Shown piece after piece: positions 1 to 11,515 of a DNA stretch of 64,000 nucleotides. The DNA is from Branchiostoma floridae. Lineage: Eukaryota > Chordata > Leptocardii > Amphioxiformes > Branchiostomatidae. Below the pieces are notes generated by a model, which made no database searches, was not told the DNA's origin, and worked only from the letters and a program-made list of their open reading frames with translations. Made by a program: the position numbers and the translations under genes. Position 1 is the stretch's first letter, and each line of letters starts with the position of its first letter. The stretch is from contig NC_049980.1 in the NCBI RefSeq assembly GCF_000003815.2, positions 2,601,460-2,665,459 on the forward strand, given 5' to 3'.

Positions 1-147
1 GTTCTGTTGGTGCAGGAATGAAGACTACACGGCCGATCTGCTAGTTATAGTTCTGTTGGTGCAGGAATGAAGACTACACGACTGATCTGCTAGTTATAGT
101 TCCTTTGGTGCAGGAATGAAGACTACACGGCTGATCTGCTAGTTATT
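1..147. repeat. 49-bp tandem repeat, three copies
   Basis: Three near-identical head-to-tail copies start at 1, 50 and 99. Each begins GTTCTGTTGGTGCAGGAATG (the third has a variant start) and ends in CTAGTTAT. The array may continue to the left of the window. Confidence 0.9.
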
Positions 148-751
148 CTATTGCTACAGGAACCAGTACCGTATAGATCACCGTTTGCGTTCCCGTCCAA
201 CTTAGTATCTCAAATTCACACCATGTGATTATAGATTTATAGACCTGTGATCATATTAGTTATTCAAATGTTCAAAGGTAAAATGACAAGTTCATTATGT
301 TCTTGTATCTTATAAATCGTCAGTGTGCACCTGTAAAACAGGCGAGACGTTGACGTTCCTAGGAACAACTGAGACAGCTTTATGGTCATTACCTTCAAGT
401 GTGAGACGATATGAGTAAAGCTTTGTAAACTACATCAATATGTACAACTTAATCTTTAGTTCTAAACAGATGCCTGCTACTTAGAAAGCTAATTTCTTAC
501 ATCTTCATCAAGCTGATGTTGTTGATTTTGAACCTATTCGGGCCTGAGTTGAACAGAAACAGTTCTAACTGATCAATTCTTCATTTGTCCATTCTACCGG
601 CACGGATAGCCAAGAAGGTTATATTCAGTTACTAGTATGTTACTAGTATGTACGACCATACATATTTGCATTTTAGATACTTATTTTTGCATCGTTTGTT
701 TCGCTTTTCCCATACTGTAGAGTGATTTCTGGTGTACTCATGCGAGGTCAT
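148..751. other. No gene seen
   Basis: AT-rich unique-looking sequence. Reading frames here are short and have no recognisable domain. I see nothing else that can be supported. Confidence 0.6.
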
Positions 752-823
752 AGCCTGAGTACCATCCTCCGTAGTGACCGCTGTAGTGAGCCAGCGGTCA
801 TTACGGAGGATGGTACTCAGGCT
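752..823. repeat. 72-bp fold-back
   Basis: Two 32-base arms (752-783 and 792-823) are inverted complements with one mismatch and an 8-base loop. The outer ends read AGCCTGAGTACCATCCTCCG and its complement. A related half-site (ATGGTACCCAGGCTAGGG) occurs near 1065. This looks like a tiny non-autonomous inverted-repeat element. Confidence 0.8.
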
Positions 824-1860
824 AGTGAGGTCATCGGTGACGTCACAAACATGTGCGGAGGAAACTGCGTGACGGGATGTGACGTCACACGACATGTTTT
901 TCAGGTATGGTTATGAGAATCCTGGTATGATTTCAATAATTTAGATGGATTTAAGTAATTTCTGAAACGGCGGAATTGATAATAAAACATTGTACCCAAA
1001 ATAATTGTATTTGGCGACATGACGGGCGAGGGTAGCGAGTGTAAGGAGCCCCGGTAGAATACCGATGGTACCCAGGCTAGGGGGAGGGATCGATAGAAAA
1101 CAATCTTCCACAGGAGAATTGGACAGCCTGTCAAGTAAAAGCACCATAAACCCCTAAAAGAACATAGTTACTTAAGTCTTAACTACGTGTCTGTTAGTCA
1201 TGCCCGATGGAGTGGCCATGTACGGACACAAATCATGGTAAACCTGAATTCTATTGGTAAGCGTATGCGGAAGTGTAAGGACAAGAGATGACGTCACACA
1301 TCTTGCATCGTGATTAAAGCAACATTGGCAGTGGCCAGGCGTGAAGCGGTTAATTTAGTATGTGATGTATGAAGATGTATGTAAGGTAAGAAAATGATAT
1401 AATTTGTCTGTTATGGTAACGTGTTGGTAGATAGGTTTCGATCATTGGTCATTTATCAGCGTAGTATACTATATAATTCAATTACAACACCAATATCAAA
1501 TGATACCTAAGATACAAGTTTATGCTCATGCACGGGATGTGAAGAGTCATCATCGTAGACATGGACAGAAGCTGAGAGACAGATGCAAAGGTTTAATGTT
1601 TGGAAGCAGCCCTTAAGATGGATAAATGTGTGGTTATAAACACCACTTGAAGAGGACCACTTTATATCTACAAGCGCCATGGTTTGATGACCAGAACAGC
1701 TTTGCGTAGAAGTTGTAACAGCGTCCCCTTACGCAGGAACTCAATGTTGCAAGAGCCCAGGCTTAGGCTCCTGCACTGAGTAGATCAAAGATGCCATCTA
1801 CCGATTTGGACACGAAATACTTTTATGAAGGTTAGACATCCAGATAAACAATACACAAGT
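824..1860. other. No gene seen
   Basis: Short frames only, no domain and no convincing splice-linked coding segments. It holds the diverged half-site of the neighbouring fold-back near 1065. Confidence 0.5.
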
Positions 1861-1861
1861 G

Positions 1862-2000
1862 TGGCGTCGGGCGTGGCTTGTGTGGCGTCGGGCGTGGCGT
1901 AACTGGTAGAGCTTTCGGCTCGGAATCTATGGGTCCTGAGTTCGATTCCCACCGTGCCCCCGACGTTGTGTCCTTGGGAAAGGCACTTTACACGACTTTC
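1862..2000 (+). mobile_element. tRNA-derived SINE fragment
   Basis: A Pol III A-box-like TGGCGTAACTGG (about 1894) is followed at tRNA spacing by a B-box-like GAGTTCGATTCCC (about 1937), then by CCTTGGGAAAGGCACTTTAC. The last block recurs in diverged form near 28730. The cloverleaf is not intact, so this is a tRNA-related SINE head and not a working tRNA. A 16-bp GTGTGGCGTCGGGCGTGG duplication lies just upstream. Confidence 0.65.
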
Positions 2001-2403
2001 CTTCTGTCTGTACCGTGTATGTGGCATTGTTAATATAAGTTACAAAAACTTGAGTGCAGTGCCACATCGTCCTCGTCTGTCCAAAAGCAAATAGAAAAAA
2101 AAACAATACACGCCGAAGAAGAGTGTTAGGTCATTTAAAAAGTCAATCGCCCATTTTATCCAGTTGTAGAGATTGAATTGCATTTGAATATTGATTACCT
2201 GGATGTCTAACCTTAGGAGTACACAACATCTACATGGAATCAGTATTATGTCATATGCATACAATATGGTTACAAAACAAGGAATTTAACTCATATAAAA
2301 CCAGAGGCTCTGCTGTGTTACCAAGGTCACACACCAGGAGGCCCAAAATCTATCTTTCCACATGACAGATGTGATTAGAATCCATCTGAAGGTCCTTACG
2401 TTA

Positions 2404-2507
2404 TGCTGACCCACCCTCAAACTCAGGGTTGACAATCGCGGCAAAGCCTAACGATATCGCTAGACTTTGCCGCGGTTGTCAACCCTGAGTGTGAGGGTGT
2501 GCTGACC
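2404..2507. mobile_element. 88-bp palindromic micro-MITE with 8-bp target duplication
   Basis: Arms 2413-2446 and 2465-2498 are near-perfect inverted complements. The element (2412-2499) starts CACCCTCA and ends TGAGGGTG. It is flanked by an exact 8-bp direct repeat TGCTGACC at 2404-2411 and 2500-2507. The 8-bp duplication and CA/TG ends fit hAT-type elements; the family call is inference. Confidence 0.8.
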
Positions 2508-2747
2508 ACAAAGATACGAAAACACAGAGGTACCGACACAGACACAGACCAAGCACACATACACACCATGACCAAGCACAATATTTTGAAGACAAAATCA
2601 AGCACATCCCACTCAATATGTAGACAATTCACGTGCAAATTGTGGATACTACTTTTGTTACTTCTTGTCCAATGTCGTTCAATTTACTGGCTCAAGTAAA
2701 GTGGATGGTCCACACCAGATACAAGCATATTTACTAAAAACTTCAGC

Positions 2748-3546
2748 TTCGAACGAGAACCCCCGGATCCATTGTTTTGAGCAGGTTGCCATCCAGCCAC
2801 AGAGTTGTCATGATTTGGTGAAAGACTAGAACCAGTTCTCCCATCCCGCTCAGACCGTTAAACGTCCCCCGTTAGTGAGATTGCGGTTTATCCAACTCGA
2901 GGAGACGTCCATATACTGCATTTTACCGAATCTGTAGAAAGCTTTATTGTCTATGGTGGTGAGAGACGGCTGCTGCCAGAAGGCTAGATCCTGCAGTTCC
3001 GTCAGCTGCAGAAAAGCTTTAGACGGAAGCTCTCGAACGTAATTCCTTACCTGATCCAAGGCCAAGGGATTCCGTCGTCTTTAAGAATTCGCAGTTAACA
3101 ACTTTTAGTTCCTTTTTGTTTTGGAAAGCTCCCGGCGCCGTGGTCTCGACTTTGTCATCAGAGAACTCCAGATGTACGATTTCTGTCATGCAGGTTTGTA
3201 AACGCGTCCGCTTTGACCTGGACTGCTCTGTTGGAAATGGGATATCATAAGTCAGCTTTGAGGGCAGGTAGGCTGGGAAAGGATTTTGTTAAGGACAGGT
3301 CGAGCGTTTTTGCAAAGGTCAACTGACTGTTCAGTTTGTTATCGCTCAGTTCTATCGAGTCTACAGATTTGAGATATCTAAAGTTGATTTTGGAGACAAT
3401 GGGGATGTCTGCTGTGTTGAAGGATGAGATGTACGCCAGTCGGGATGCCTAGCGCCTGAGGGGACTGATGTGAGACCAAGCCGGCTGCACTTCATGATCT
3501 TCGTTCCTTCCAGACACTTGCAGCCCTTGGGACAGACCGCCTGAGG
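2748..3546 (-). pseudogene. Decayed LRR gene related to the intact LRR gene next door
   Basis: Minus-strand segments match the intact neighbour in order. An LRR N-terminal cap (CPKGCKCLEG, KCSRLGLTSVPSG, near 3540-3470) is followed by LRR blocks (SKINFRYLKS, SDNKLNSQLTFAKTLDLS). After a break comes the block at 3065-2850 containing LTELQDLAFWQQPSLTTID, then LWLDGNLLKTMDPGV near 2750. The frame is broken after the cap, an in-frame TGA follows near 3245, and later blocks need further frame changes. No signal peptide joins the cap, and no C-terminal cap was found. It is a tandem duplicate in decay; an unusual multi-exon paralogue is less likely because of the in-block stop. Confidence 0.7.
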
Positions 3547-4104
3547 ACAGCCCTAGAAACAGGTCGCATTGGGGCGGGATAGGCCAGCTTGGCACAGCCC
3601 CCAGCACCAGATGGGACACCGACCTAACGCCTGACATTTTCTGTAGCCAGGACTTTGTACCTAACGTCAAAGTACAACATGTACGGTTCATATAAATCAG
3701 CTGCCTTATGAAAAAACAACAACCTGAAGCAACATCAAAATATAAGTTTTTGCACACATGAGATGTACACAGAAAGTGTTCAAGGAATGGAATCGTTTAA
3801 TACATGAATCCGCATTAAAGTGACAATGTGTTTAATCCAACAAGCAAGTTTCTCACAGCCGTCGACAATCGCTTTACATGTAGGATCCCTATCCGAGAAC
3901 ACCATTGGCACAGTTTCTCATACGACAGTGTCTCAGTTACATTACATAGGTTACATGAGCACGGTTTTATCTGGTCGTAAGGAACCACTACTTAATCGTG
4001 GCACGTGACTGCTTTACGCAACAAATCAGGGGTCTTTACTTTACACATGATCTAAGAAAAACGGCTCTCAAATAGACTGGATTAAAACTTGATATTAGTC
4101 CCCG

Positions 4105-5649
4105 TCAACTGCACACAAAATCATTTGGAGAAAGCGTATCAAAAGCCCGTCCCTTGAGTTTGGGCGGCGCATTACACACATTGAGGTGAGGATCTTGAAT
4201 GGTCGGAGCGGTGTTGTTGTTGTCGATGTGTTCCTTGAGCCAGCGGAGGTGGCAGTCACATGTCCACGGGTTTCCCCACAGGTACACTTCCGACAAGCGG
4301 GGTAGAACGCTAAAGAGGAAGGGACGTGTGCGTTATACAGTGTATTTGTTACTGGCCTTTTCTGACATAGCAGCAACGGTAGTGAACAGTTATCTTTCTC
4401 TAGCAGGTGGGGCCGTTGGAATAAGCATTCCGGACCATTTGAATAAACATTCTGGACCGCTCGAATAAGCATTCTGATCCAAACATTTCTAAAAAATGAA
4501 AATGGAGGATAAATTTAACTTTCAAGTCAAGATACACCTGATACACTTCATGTTTGATACCACTGAACATAACTTCAGAAACACTTGTAAAAAGGGAAAC
4601 GACCGATGACGTAGTACACACCTCGTATCAAGAACCTCGGGAGAGAGCGTGGTGATGAGGTTCGCATCCAGCCACAGGGACGACAGGTTCTTCATGTCGT
4701 GGAAAGCTCCTGCTGGGATCGCTGGGATCTTGTTCAGCGACAGGTACACCTGCCAGGTCCCCGTCAGACCGTCCATCGTGCGGCCCGTCACCCTGTTCAA
4801 CCCCGTGGAGGTGGCGTCCAGGATCTGCAGCTTCCCCAGACCAGCAAATGCGTCATCATCGATGGTGGTGAGGGAGGGCTGTTGCCAGATCTCCAACGTC
4901 TGGAGCTCAGTCAGGTTGGAGAAGACTCTGGACGGGAGCTCCACGATCTTGTTCCCGACCAGATCCAAGTGTTCCAGACCTGGAGGAAGGTCTACAGGAA
5001 CGCGCGTCAGCTGGTTAAACCTCAGGCCCAGGATAGAGAGTTTGCTGGCCGGCTGGAAGACGCTTGTAGGGATGCCGTTGTCGTTAAGTTTGTTGAAGTC
5101 ACAGTAAAATACGGCCAGGTTTGATAGGTTGTGAAATGCACCGGGTGCGATAGACTCCACTCCGTTGTAGGAAATATCCAAGTGGATCAAATCAGACAGG
5201 TTTGCGAATGCTTCTTTTTTGACGTGCTTGAGGCTATTTTGTATGAAGTACAGAGTCATCAGCTGTGAAGGTAGGTACGTTGGGAAGTCTTCAAACTTCC
5301 TGTTGTCCGACAGATCCAGTGTCTGGAGGGAGGGAACATCATCAAACGCGTCTGCCGGGATCCCCTCACTGTTTAACTGGTTAGAGCTCAGGTCTAAGAA
5401 CTGGAGAGACTTGAGCCCTCTGAAGTTGTCCCGTGAGACCTTGGCGATGTTGTTGTTCTCCAGGATGAGCTGTTGTACGTTAGCGGGGATGGCGGTCGGG
5501 ACGCGCGTCAGGCCCAGGCGGCTGCAGTTCACGATGAGGGTCCCGTGCTCACACTCGCAGTGCTCCGGGCAGCCTGGAGCAGCCACCGTGACCCAGGCCA
5601 ACAGGACGGCTGGCGTCAGGAGGAGAATAGCAGTTCTAAAGGAGGCCAT
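4105..5649 (-). CDS. Secreted LRR protein, chondroadherin-like, two exons
   Basis: Exon 1 is 5649-4622, intron 4621-4310 (GT-AG), exon 2 4309-4105 ending in TGA. The junction falls inside a Ser codon and restores an LRR (EVLDT then SVLPRLSEVYLWGNPW), giving 410 residues. The protein starts with a signal peptide (about residues 1-24). An N-terminal cap follows with spacing CX3CXCX8C (CPEHCECEHGTLIVNC), then about eleven LRRs. The C-terminal cap (NPWTCDCHLRWLKEH, later two Cys) runs to the stop. No transmembrane segment or GPI signal is seen, so it is probably secreted. That Cys spacing is the one known from chondroadherin; family assignment is inference, and other secreted LRR proteins remain possible. 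A single intron just before the C-terminal cap is a clean domain boundary. A decayed relative lies downstream at 2748-3546. Confidence 0.85.
4408..4482. repeat. Short ~25-bp tandem repeat in the LRR intron
   Basis: Three diverged copies of a GGAATAAGCATTCCGGACC-like unit lie head to tail inside the single intron of the LRR gene. Confidence 0.6.
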
Positions 5650-6440
5650 TTTCTACTGACGTTCCTTACTGCAAAGCTTGAGTTAACCCTCGTGATATAA
5701 TCAACCTTTGGCTTCGGTGCACGTCTCTCTAGGAAGCACGATCACAAATATTTGAACAATCGACGAACAAACATTCCCCTGTGCTGATTGTAAAACTTCA
5801 AAGAATGTGATTCAGTGTCTAATATTCAGTGTATGATCGGAAGTAATTGACACGTAAAAGGCAAGGTTCAATAGATGCGATGTCACAAATAAATTGTTTG
5901 GTTCTTAGGTTTTGTCCCGAAGACGCACTGTCGATGTAAGAACAGCGTCAAAATATCAATGGTCGGGGACCAAAGGCTATAGGTCAAAGAGTTCACGTGG
6001 AATATGGACCGTCCCTCCCCTGCACCTGACTGTGTACGCTTATAGTTAAAATGGTAAATAAACTCTTGGTCCCGCTCGTTCAGACTTCAATTTGGGAAGC
6101 AGAATGGGGAGTACAACGACGTCGTGCCGCGCGGTGGAGGGGGTCAGTCATGGGTCGGAGGTCATCGTCCGGACCCGGGACGGTCTCGTTTTTATATCCA
6201 CATGGGTACCTCCTTTAAGAACCCTAAAGAATGAGTGAGAGGAGTCAAGAGTTAGCCAGAAGAAAAGTCTGGAGCCACGGGCTGAGTCTGTAGGAGAATC
6301 AGGAGGGCGGACAGATCAGACTGTTTAACGTCAACCATCACAAGGTTTGTTTTCCCCGTGAAAACGGAGGTATTGTAATCAGTTATTGTTTCGTTTGTTG
6401 TCTTGATGAGTCCTACATGCGCTTCCGCAGTTAGGTAAAT
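5650..6440. other. Upstream flank of the LRR gene, no gene seen
   Basis: This is the 5' side of the minus-strand LRR gene and must hold its promoter, but I see no clear TATA box or initiator that I would defend. No coding frame is supported. Confidence 0.5.
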
Positions 6441-6625
6441 ATGTGAATCGACAGGAGCGCATTCAGGATACCCAGAACGCGCTCCTCGCTTGCGACGTAT
6501 TCTGGATTTCCCAGAAGCGCTTTTGGGATAAAAGACAATCTGGGATGCAGACCTATCCCAGATGTGCTTCTATCCTAGAAGCACTTGTGGGTAGAAGACA
6601 ATCTGGGATATAACAGCAACATGTT
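6440..6625. repeat. Imperfect direct/inverted repeat cluster
   Basis: The block AGACAATCTGGGAT occurs twice (about 6533 and 6596). Copies and inverse copies of CCCAGAAGCGCTT, CCCAGATGTGCTT and CCTAGAAGCACTT surround it, giving an imperfect hairpin with direct repeats. It is probably the remains of a small inverted-repeat element. Confidence 0.55.
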
Positions 6626-8110
6626 AGGCGAACTGTGTAATAGGATACTTGGAGAATTGGATGCATAGTTAGACTCAGGTCTAATGGTATTGTTCTTGAG
6701 AGCAATGATAACTGATGGCCACACAGTAATATCAGGTTATTGGGGGTACCCGAATAGAACCCGTCTGATGTTTGATTAATTATATCAGTGTCTTGCATTT
6801 TTCATTCAATGATCAAAGATCGTCCACCGGCTCGCAGCATCCTTGGGAAATATCAATCGATAATTAATTGTTGCTACTTTTATGTAATTATATAATTATC
6901 TTTCTGTCTTTCTTGTCAATAACCTGCCATTTCCATTTTCTTTAATTAATAGCGGCGCCAATGTAATTTGCCTGTGTATGTTTCTTTATTAAAAAAATAT
7001 ATCGACCGATGGAAAATATGACAACTTTTGACGTGGTGTGTGCCTATAAACTTCCTGCATCATTTCCAAGTGTTAATTTTCAAAAGTAACAAGTGACCGT
7101 AGGTAACATAGTCTGTGACGTCGGTTTGGTATTTTTTTGGTTGTTATGTTCTTTTTGCTTGTTGTTTGCTTATATTCTTTATGTATTTAATCATGGTGTT
7201 AAACAGATGGTATATGTAAGTTTGCTTGTGATGTCTGCGTAATATGAAGCAGGTTGACTGAAACCTATGTTGTTTGGCGATCCTCTTTACTGAGGTTGAC
7301 CATGATGCACGTAGCTTTCTTTTGGGGCAGGTGATATATATATATATATATATATATAACGTTAAATATATATATATATAGATGTATATACATAGGTTTA
7401 CTGATATCCAGTTGTGATTCTTCATTAAACATCCAGTGTCAGGTGCACACAATGAGCAATGCTGACACCACATTTCCTGTCTCCTCCAATCTCATTGATG
7501 AATCTATGAAACCGCACATCCACGTCCCCATTATAACGAAGAGAGCAAACACTACCTATTGAGCAACGCGAATTGTAAGATGTTGCGGCAACTTTCCAAC
7601 GACTTTGCACGTTCTAACCATAAAGGCATATGACTACCAACCACGCAAATTATTTTTTACTATAGTATGTGATCCCAGCCTCAATAATAAAGGCACAATG
7701 CCGGAGCAAGGGGAAAACAGCATAGTGCAAGAAAAATCAGTTACGTACCATCAACTGCAGTGCCAGGCAGAAAGTAATATTGAACAACACGCGGAAGTCA
7801 GCATCACACAAAAGACCACAAAGTCAACTCACAGCCACACTGTCTAGATCGGACAAGAGACTGATGTACAAGCCTTGAAGACAGCATTATCATAATTAAG
7901 GTACCAACCATGTTAATTTAAAAAGTAAATGGCGATTGGCCCGCAGCTACTTAGAATTACCGTAAATAGGTGATACTGTCATATTCAAAGTAGATCGATG
8001 TTATAAAAAATATCATGACCAGCTGGTCGCGGCTGTTGACAACATGTACAGCTCGTCACAGCTGGCCACAGCTGGTCACAGCTGGTCATAGATTTTGACG
8101 AATTTTGAGA
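6626..8110. other. No gene; TA microsatellite and short repeats
   Basis: AT-rich sequence with an alternating (TA)n tract at about 7330-7382 and a short cluster of CACAGCTGGTCACAGCTGG-like repeats at about 8045-8095. Frames of 80-109 codons here have low complexity or no recognisable domain. Confidence 0.6.
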
Positions 8111-8129
8111 AACTTGTGTGAATGGTAAA

Positions 8130-10250
8130 ATAAATATCCAACATATTTCGAGAAAGGTGAACAACTGTCAAAGCGGCCCAGAACCGAAATACACCGCCAA
8201 AACAAACCCACGTGCATCATCGACAACCTCAGTGTACATAGCGGACCTGCCAAACCACATACGATTCAGACAGAGAACATACAGATACAAATACGACCAC
8301 GCGTAAACGTGATAAAACGACAACGGAAATATGCAAATACAGATGAAAACGCGCGTGAAATTGACTGTACATATCACGCTTGAACAAGCAGACTTGGACC
8401 AATACATCGTGAAACGTACAAATACAAGGGGTGATATCTGACATTATTACATCCATACTGAAAGCAACTAGCGCGACAAAAAAAACACCGTGCGTCATCG
8501 TCTAACACTGTGCAGAGAACCTGCCAAACCACAAACGTATGCGACAACGGAAACTACAGATACAGGTACGAATGCGCGTTTGACGACAAGAAAACATTAC
8601 GCCTTGCAATATTTCATTATGGCAAGACTCACACAAAGCGGCTCTGGACCAAAACACCACAAGACGAAGAAATTGTAGGGGTGATATTTACCACAAGACG
8701 AAGAAATTGTAGGGGTAATATTTTTATATACATCCATAATAAAACGAGCTGCCGCGAAAAAAAAACGTGCATCATCGTCAACCTCAGTGCAGAGGACTTG
8801 CCAAACAACGTACGTATGCGACAACGGGAACATGCAGTTACAGGTGCGAATGCGAATTAACTTTGACGATCAGATAAAACCACGTATCTGCTTGACAATA
8901 TCAATTAACGCATGACCCATAGGCCATGTTGATTTGATTATATGGATGACATCCTCCGGGAACTCCAAAACTGATGCGAGCGAGCGAATAAAAAAAAAGT
9001 TTGGCCAAAAAAAAAGTTGCCTTCAGTATGAAATCAAAGTGGCCAGGAAGGTTGAACATAGGACTAAACACACATAGTATGGTATACCAACAGTTAGGTG
9101 TAGGGACCAGTACATCATACGGGTGCAAAACATTTTTTTCTTCTTGGACCAATCCGAAAAAAAACAGACCTGAAAAAAGCAACAGAGGAACAGGTTTCGC
9201 CAATTACAAAATGGACACACTATGTCGGCAGCCATTTGGGGTCTAACCGGGGGGCCAAGATGACAACAAGAGCGAAGTCAAGTAGAGTTTATAGTCAATT
9301 GCACCAAGTTTCTACAGTCAAAGGTACAGAGACAGTTAGCCTTTGTTACATGGGATTTCAAAATGCAGTGGGAGTCCAATAATCCACCAAACAGATTCGT
9401 TTGTAGCAAAATTGACCAATTACCATTGTTTTGAGTATTGCCAGTTCTCAAGTTTCCACAGACAATCAGGTCCAGGTTCAGGTCCGGACCTGGAAATGAT
9501 CCTCTGGACCTGAATTTTCTGTACTGGTACCTCCCCCAACCAACAATAGATTTTTTTTTTCTTTCTGTCCTTTCACATCTTATTCTTTGACTTTAGATTT
9601 ATTTTGGCATTCTATGGCATTAGTTATCTGTTTTCTGATACTTTTTTTTTCAATCTATGGAATATTTGTGCTCATTTTACAGCTGCTTTGCACAATTTAT
9701 TGTGTGGTCGAAAACTTTTTTTGGGGGGGAAATGGCCGAAAATTGGTGCGAGCGCGGATGTCATCCATATAATCAAATCAACGTGGCCATATACAGGGGA
9801 TCTGGACCAATACACCGGAAGATGAACATTTTGTAGGGGTGTTATTTTTATAACATCCGTAATAAAACCGGCAGCCGCGAAAAAAACAAAACAACGTGCA
9901 TCATCGTCAACCTCAGTGTAGAGGACTTGCCAAACAACGTACGTATGCGACAACGGGAACATGCAATTATAGGTGCGAACGCGACTTAACTTTGACGATC
10001 AGATAAAACCACGTATCTGCTTGACAATATCAATTACCGCATGACCCACATACAGGGAATCTGGACCAATACACCGGAAGATGAACATTTTGTAGGGGTG
10101 TTATTTTTATAACATCCATAATAAAACCACCTGCCGCCAAAAAAAATCCACGTGCATCATCGTCAACCTCAGTACAGAGGACCTGCCAAACCACATAGAA
10201 TTCAGACAATGGGAACATATAGATACAGCTGCGAACGCGCGAAAACCAGA
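8130..10250 (+). repeat. ~250-bp satellite, about five units, interrupted
   Basis: Diverged tandem units each carry GTGCATCATCGTCAACCTCA, then GACCTGCCAAACCACA or a variant, then a TACAGATACA-type stretch. Most units also carry GGACCAATACACC and TAGGGGTG. Unit starts marked by CTGGACC or TTGGACC fall near 8394, 8643, 9801 and 10060 (last spacing 259 bp). An 867-bp element sits inside one unit at 8922-9788. A 33-bp internal duplication (CCACAAGACGAAGAAATTGT) is visible near 8665-8730. Confidence 0.85.
8922..9788. mobile_element. 867-bp non-autonomous inverted-repeat DNA element, copy A
   Basis: Left end GGCCATGTTGATTTGATTAT, right end its near-perfect inverted complement (about 33 bp). It is flanked by ATA at 8919-8921 and 9789-9791. 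No transposase frame is present. A second copy lies at 24453-25140 with a TTA duplication, and one terminus at 56855-56905. The 3-bp AT-rich target duplication fits PIF/Harbinger-type elements, although ATA is not the usual TWA form; the superfamily is inference. Confidence 0.85.
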
Positions 10251-10310
10251 CAAAACTAAAAGTCTGTCGACCAGAGGTTCTGGTCACAGACTAATAACAC
10301 TATATAAAGA

Positions 10311-10442
10311 ATACAACACGGTGTATTCCGTTTCACCCGAGGTACCAGCCCGACCGTGGGTAGGATCGCCCGACGGCCGGAGGGTGATCCGACCCGCGGG
10401 AGGGCTGGGACCGAGGGTGATGCGGAATACACCGTGTTGTAT
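10311..10442. mobile_element. 132-bp fold-back element
   Basis: Terminal 20-mers ATACAACACGGTGTATTCCG and its exact inverted complement close a GC-rich imperfect palindrome with internal CACCCGAGGTACCAGCCC arms. No convincing target duplication is seen. It is probably a MITE. Confidence 0.8.
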
Positions 10443-11050
10443 TTTATTTATGTCATACCCACCTGAGAAAACACATGTTTCTCACTATGCGAAATGCGCC
10501 AGAAGTTCAGAAAATTTAATTAGTGCCCATGAACAAAGTTTGTTACAATAGCGATTCCAGTGTCATATTCCAAGATACGGACACATATTTGACAGTTTGT
10601 GACAGATTTTTGTTCCCTATACATATGATATTGGTCACTAATCGCTTTTTTGGCCTTCCAGTTTCCTATCTCCGCGCTAGCTGAACGTGGTTTGCTACAG
10701 CCGCTCCCATGCCTTCGTCACAGCAAAGGGTATCAACGCGAAAAAGGACATCAACGCGCCTCCTAGCGGAAGCGACACCGCGCGACAGGCGCCCAGTATC
10801 ATCACAGGTGGGAGGTGCGGAAAGAAATTGGGAAAATATTGGGGGGTGGCCATGATAGAAAGGGAGGGATAGGAAAAAAAATTCTAGTGCTGCTCGTCCC
10901 ATTTGGCTCCGTTGTCACGTGACAGGATAATTCTGGCTGGTGCATTTCATTGATACTTGGTACAATATAGGCAACAGGTCACAAAACATACGTATAACCT
11001 TGAAACTGACATTCGCGTCTTGTTGTCGGCATGGCAAAGAAATGACGGGT
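10443..11050. other. No gene seen
   Basis: Short frames only. One G-rich stretch lies near 10805-10870. Nothing else is supportable. Confidence 0.5.
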
Positions 11051-11051
11051 G

Positions 11052-11388
11052 CACTGCGGAGGCACTGTGAAAGAACTGCGCAGGCAGAGGCACGGTGGAG
11101 GGACTGTGGAGGCACGGTGGAGGGACTGTGAAGAAACTGCGGAGGCACTGTGGAGGAACTGCACAGGCACGGTGGGGGCACTGTCGAGGCACGGTGGAGG
11201 CACTGTGGAGAAACTGCGGAGGCACTGTGGAGGAACTGCGGAGGCACGGTGGAGGAACTGTGGAGGCACGGTGGAGGAACTGCGCAGGCACGGTGGGGGC
11301 ACTGTCGAGGCACGGTGGAGGCACAGTGGAGGAACTGTGGAGGTACGGTGGAGGAACTGCGGAGGCACGATGGAGGAACTGCGCCTTA
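11052..11388 (+). repeat. 15-bp GC-rich minisatellite
   Basis: About 22 units of a 15-bp repeat, GGAACTGCGGAGGCA alternating with variants such as GGCACGGTGGAGGAA. The unit length is a multiple of three and the unit lacks stops on either strand, so all six frames stay open and give long artefactual proteins. No start context, splice signals or domain supports coding. Confidence 0.9.
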
Positions 11389-11515
11389 GAAATTCAGTGT
11401 TATAAATCATTTTCAAACGTTTATGTGTTTTTAACTAGTTCTATTCTGAATAGAGTAACCTTTTTATATAGCGCCTTCAGGATGATTTCTTAAAATTTAA
11501 AAAATGCATAACATT

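Noticed and set aside
10311-10442. Possible hammerhead or other self-cleaving RNA because of the strong hairpin
   Set aside because: No conserved ribozyme core (CUGAUGA or GAAA at the right places); the matching 20-bp ends point to a fold-back element.
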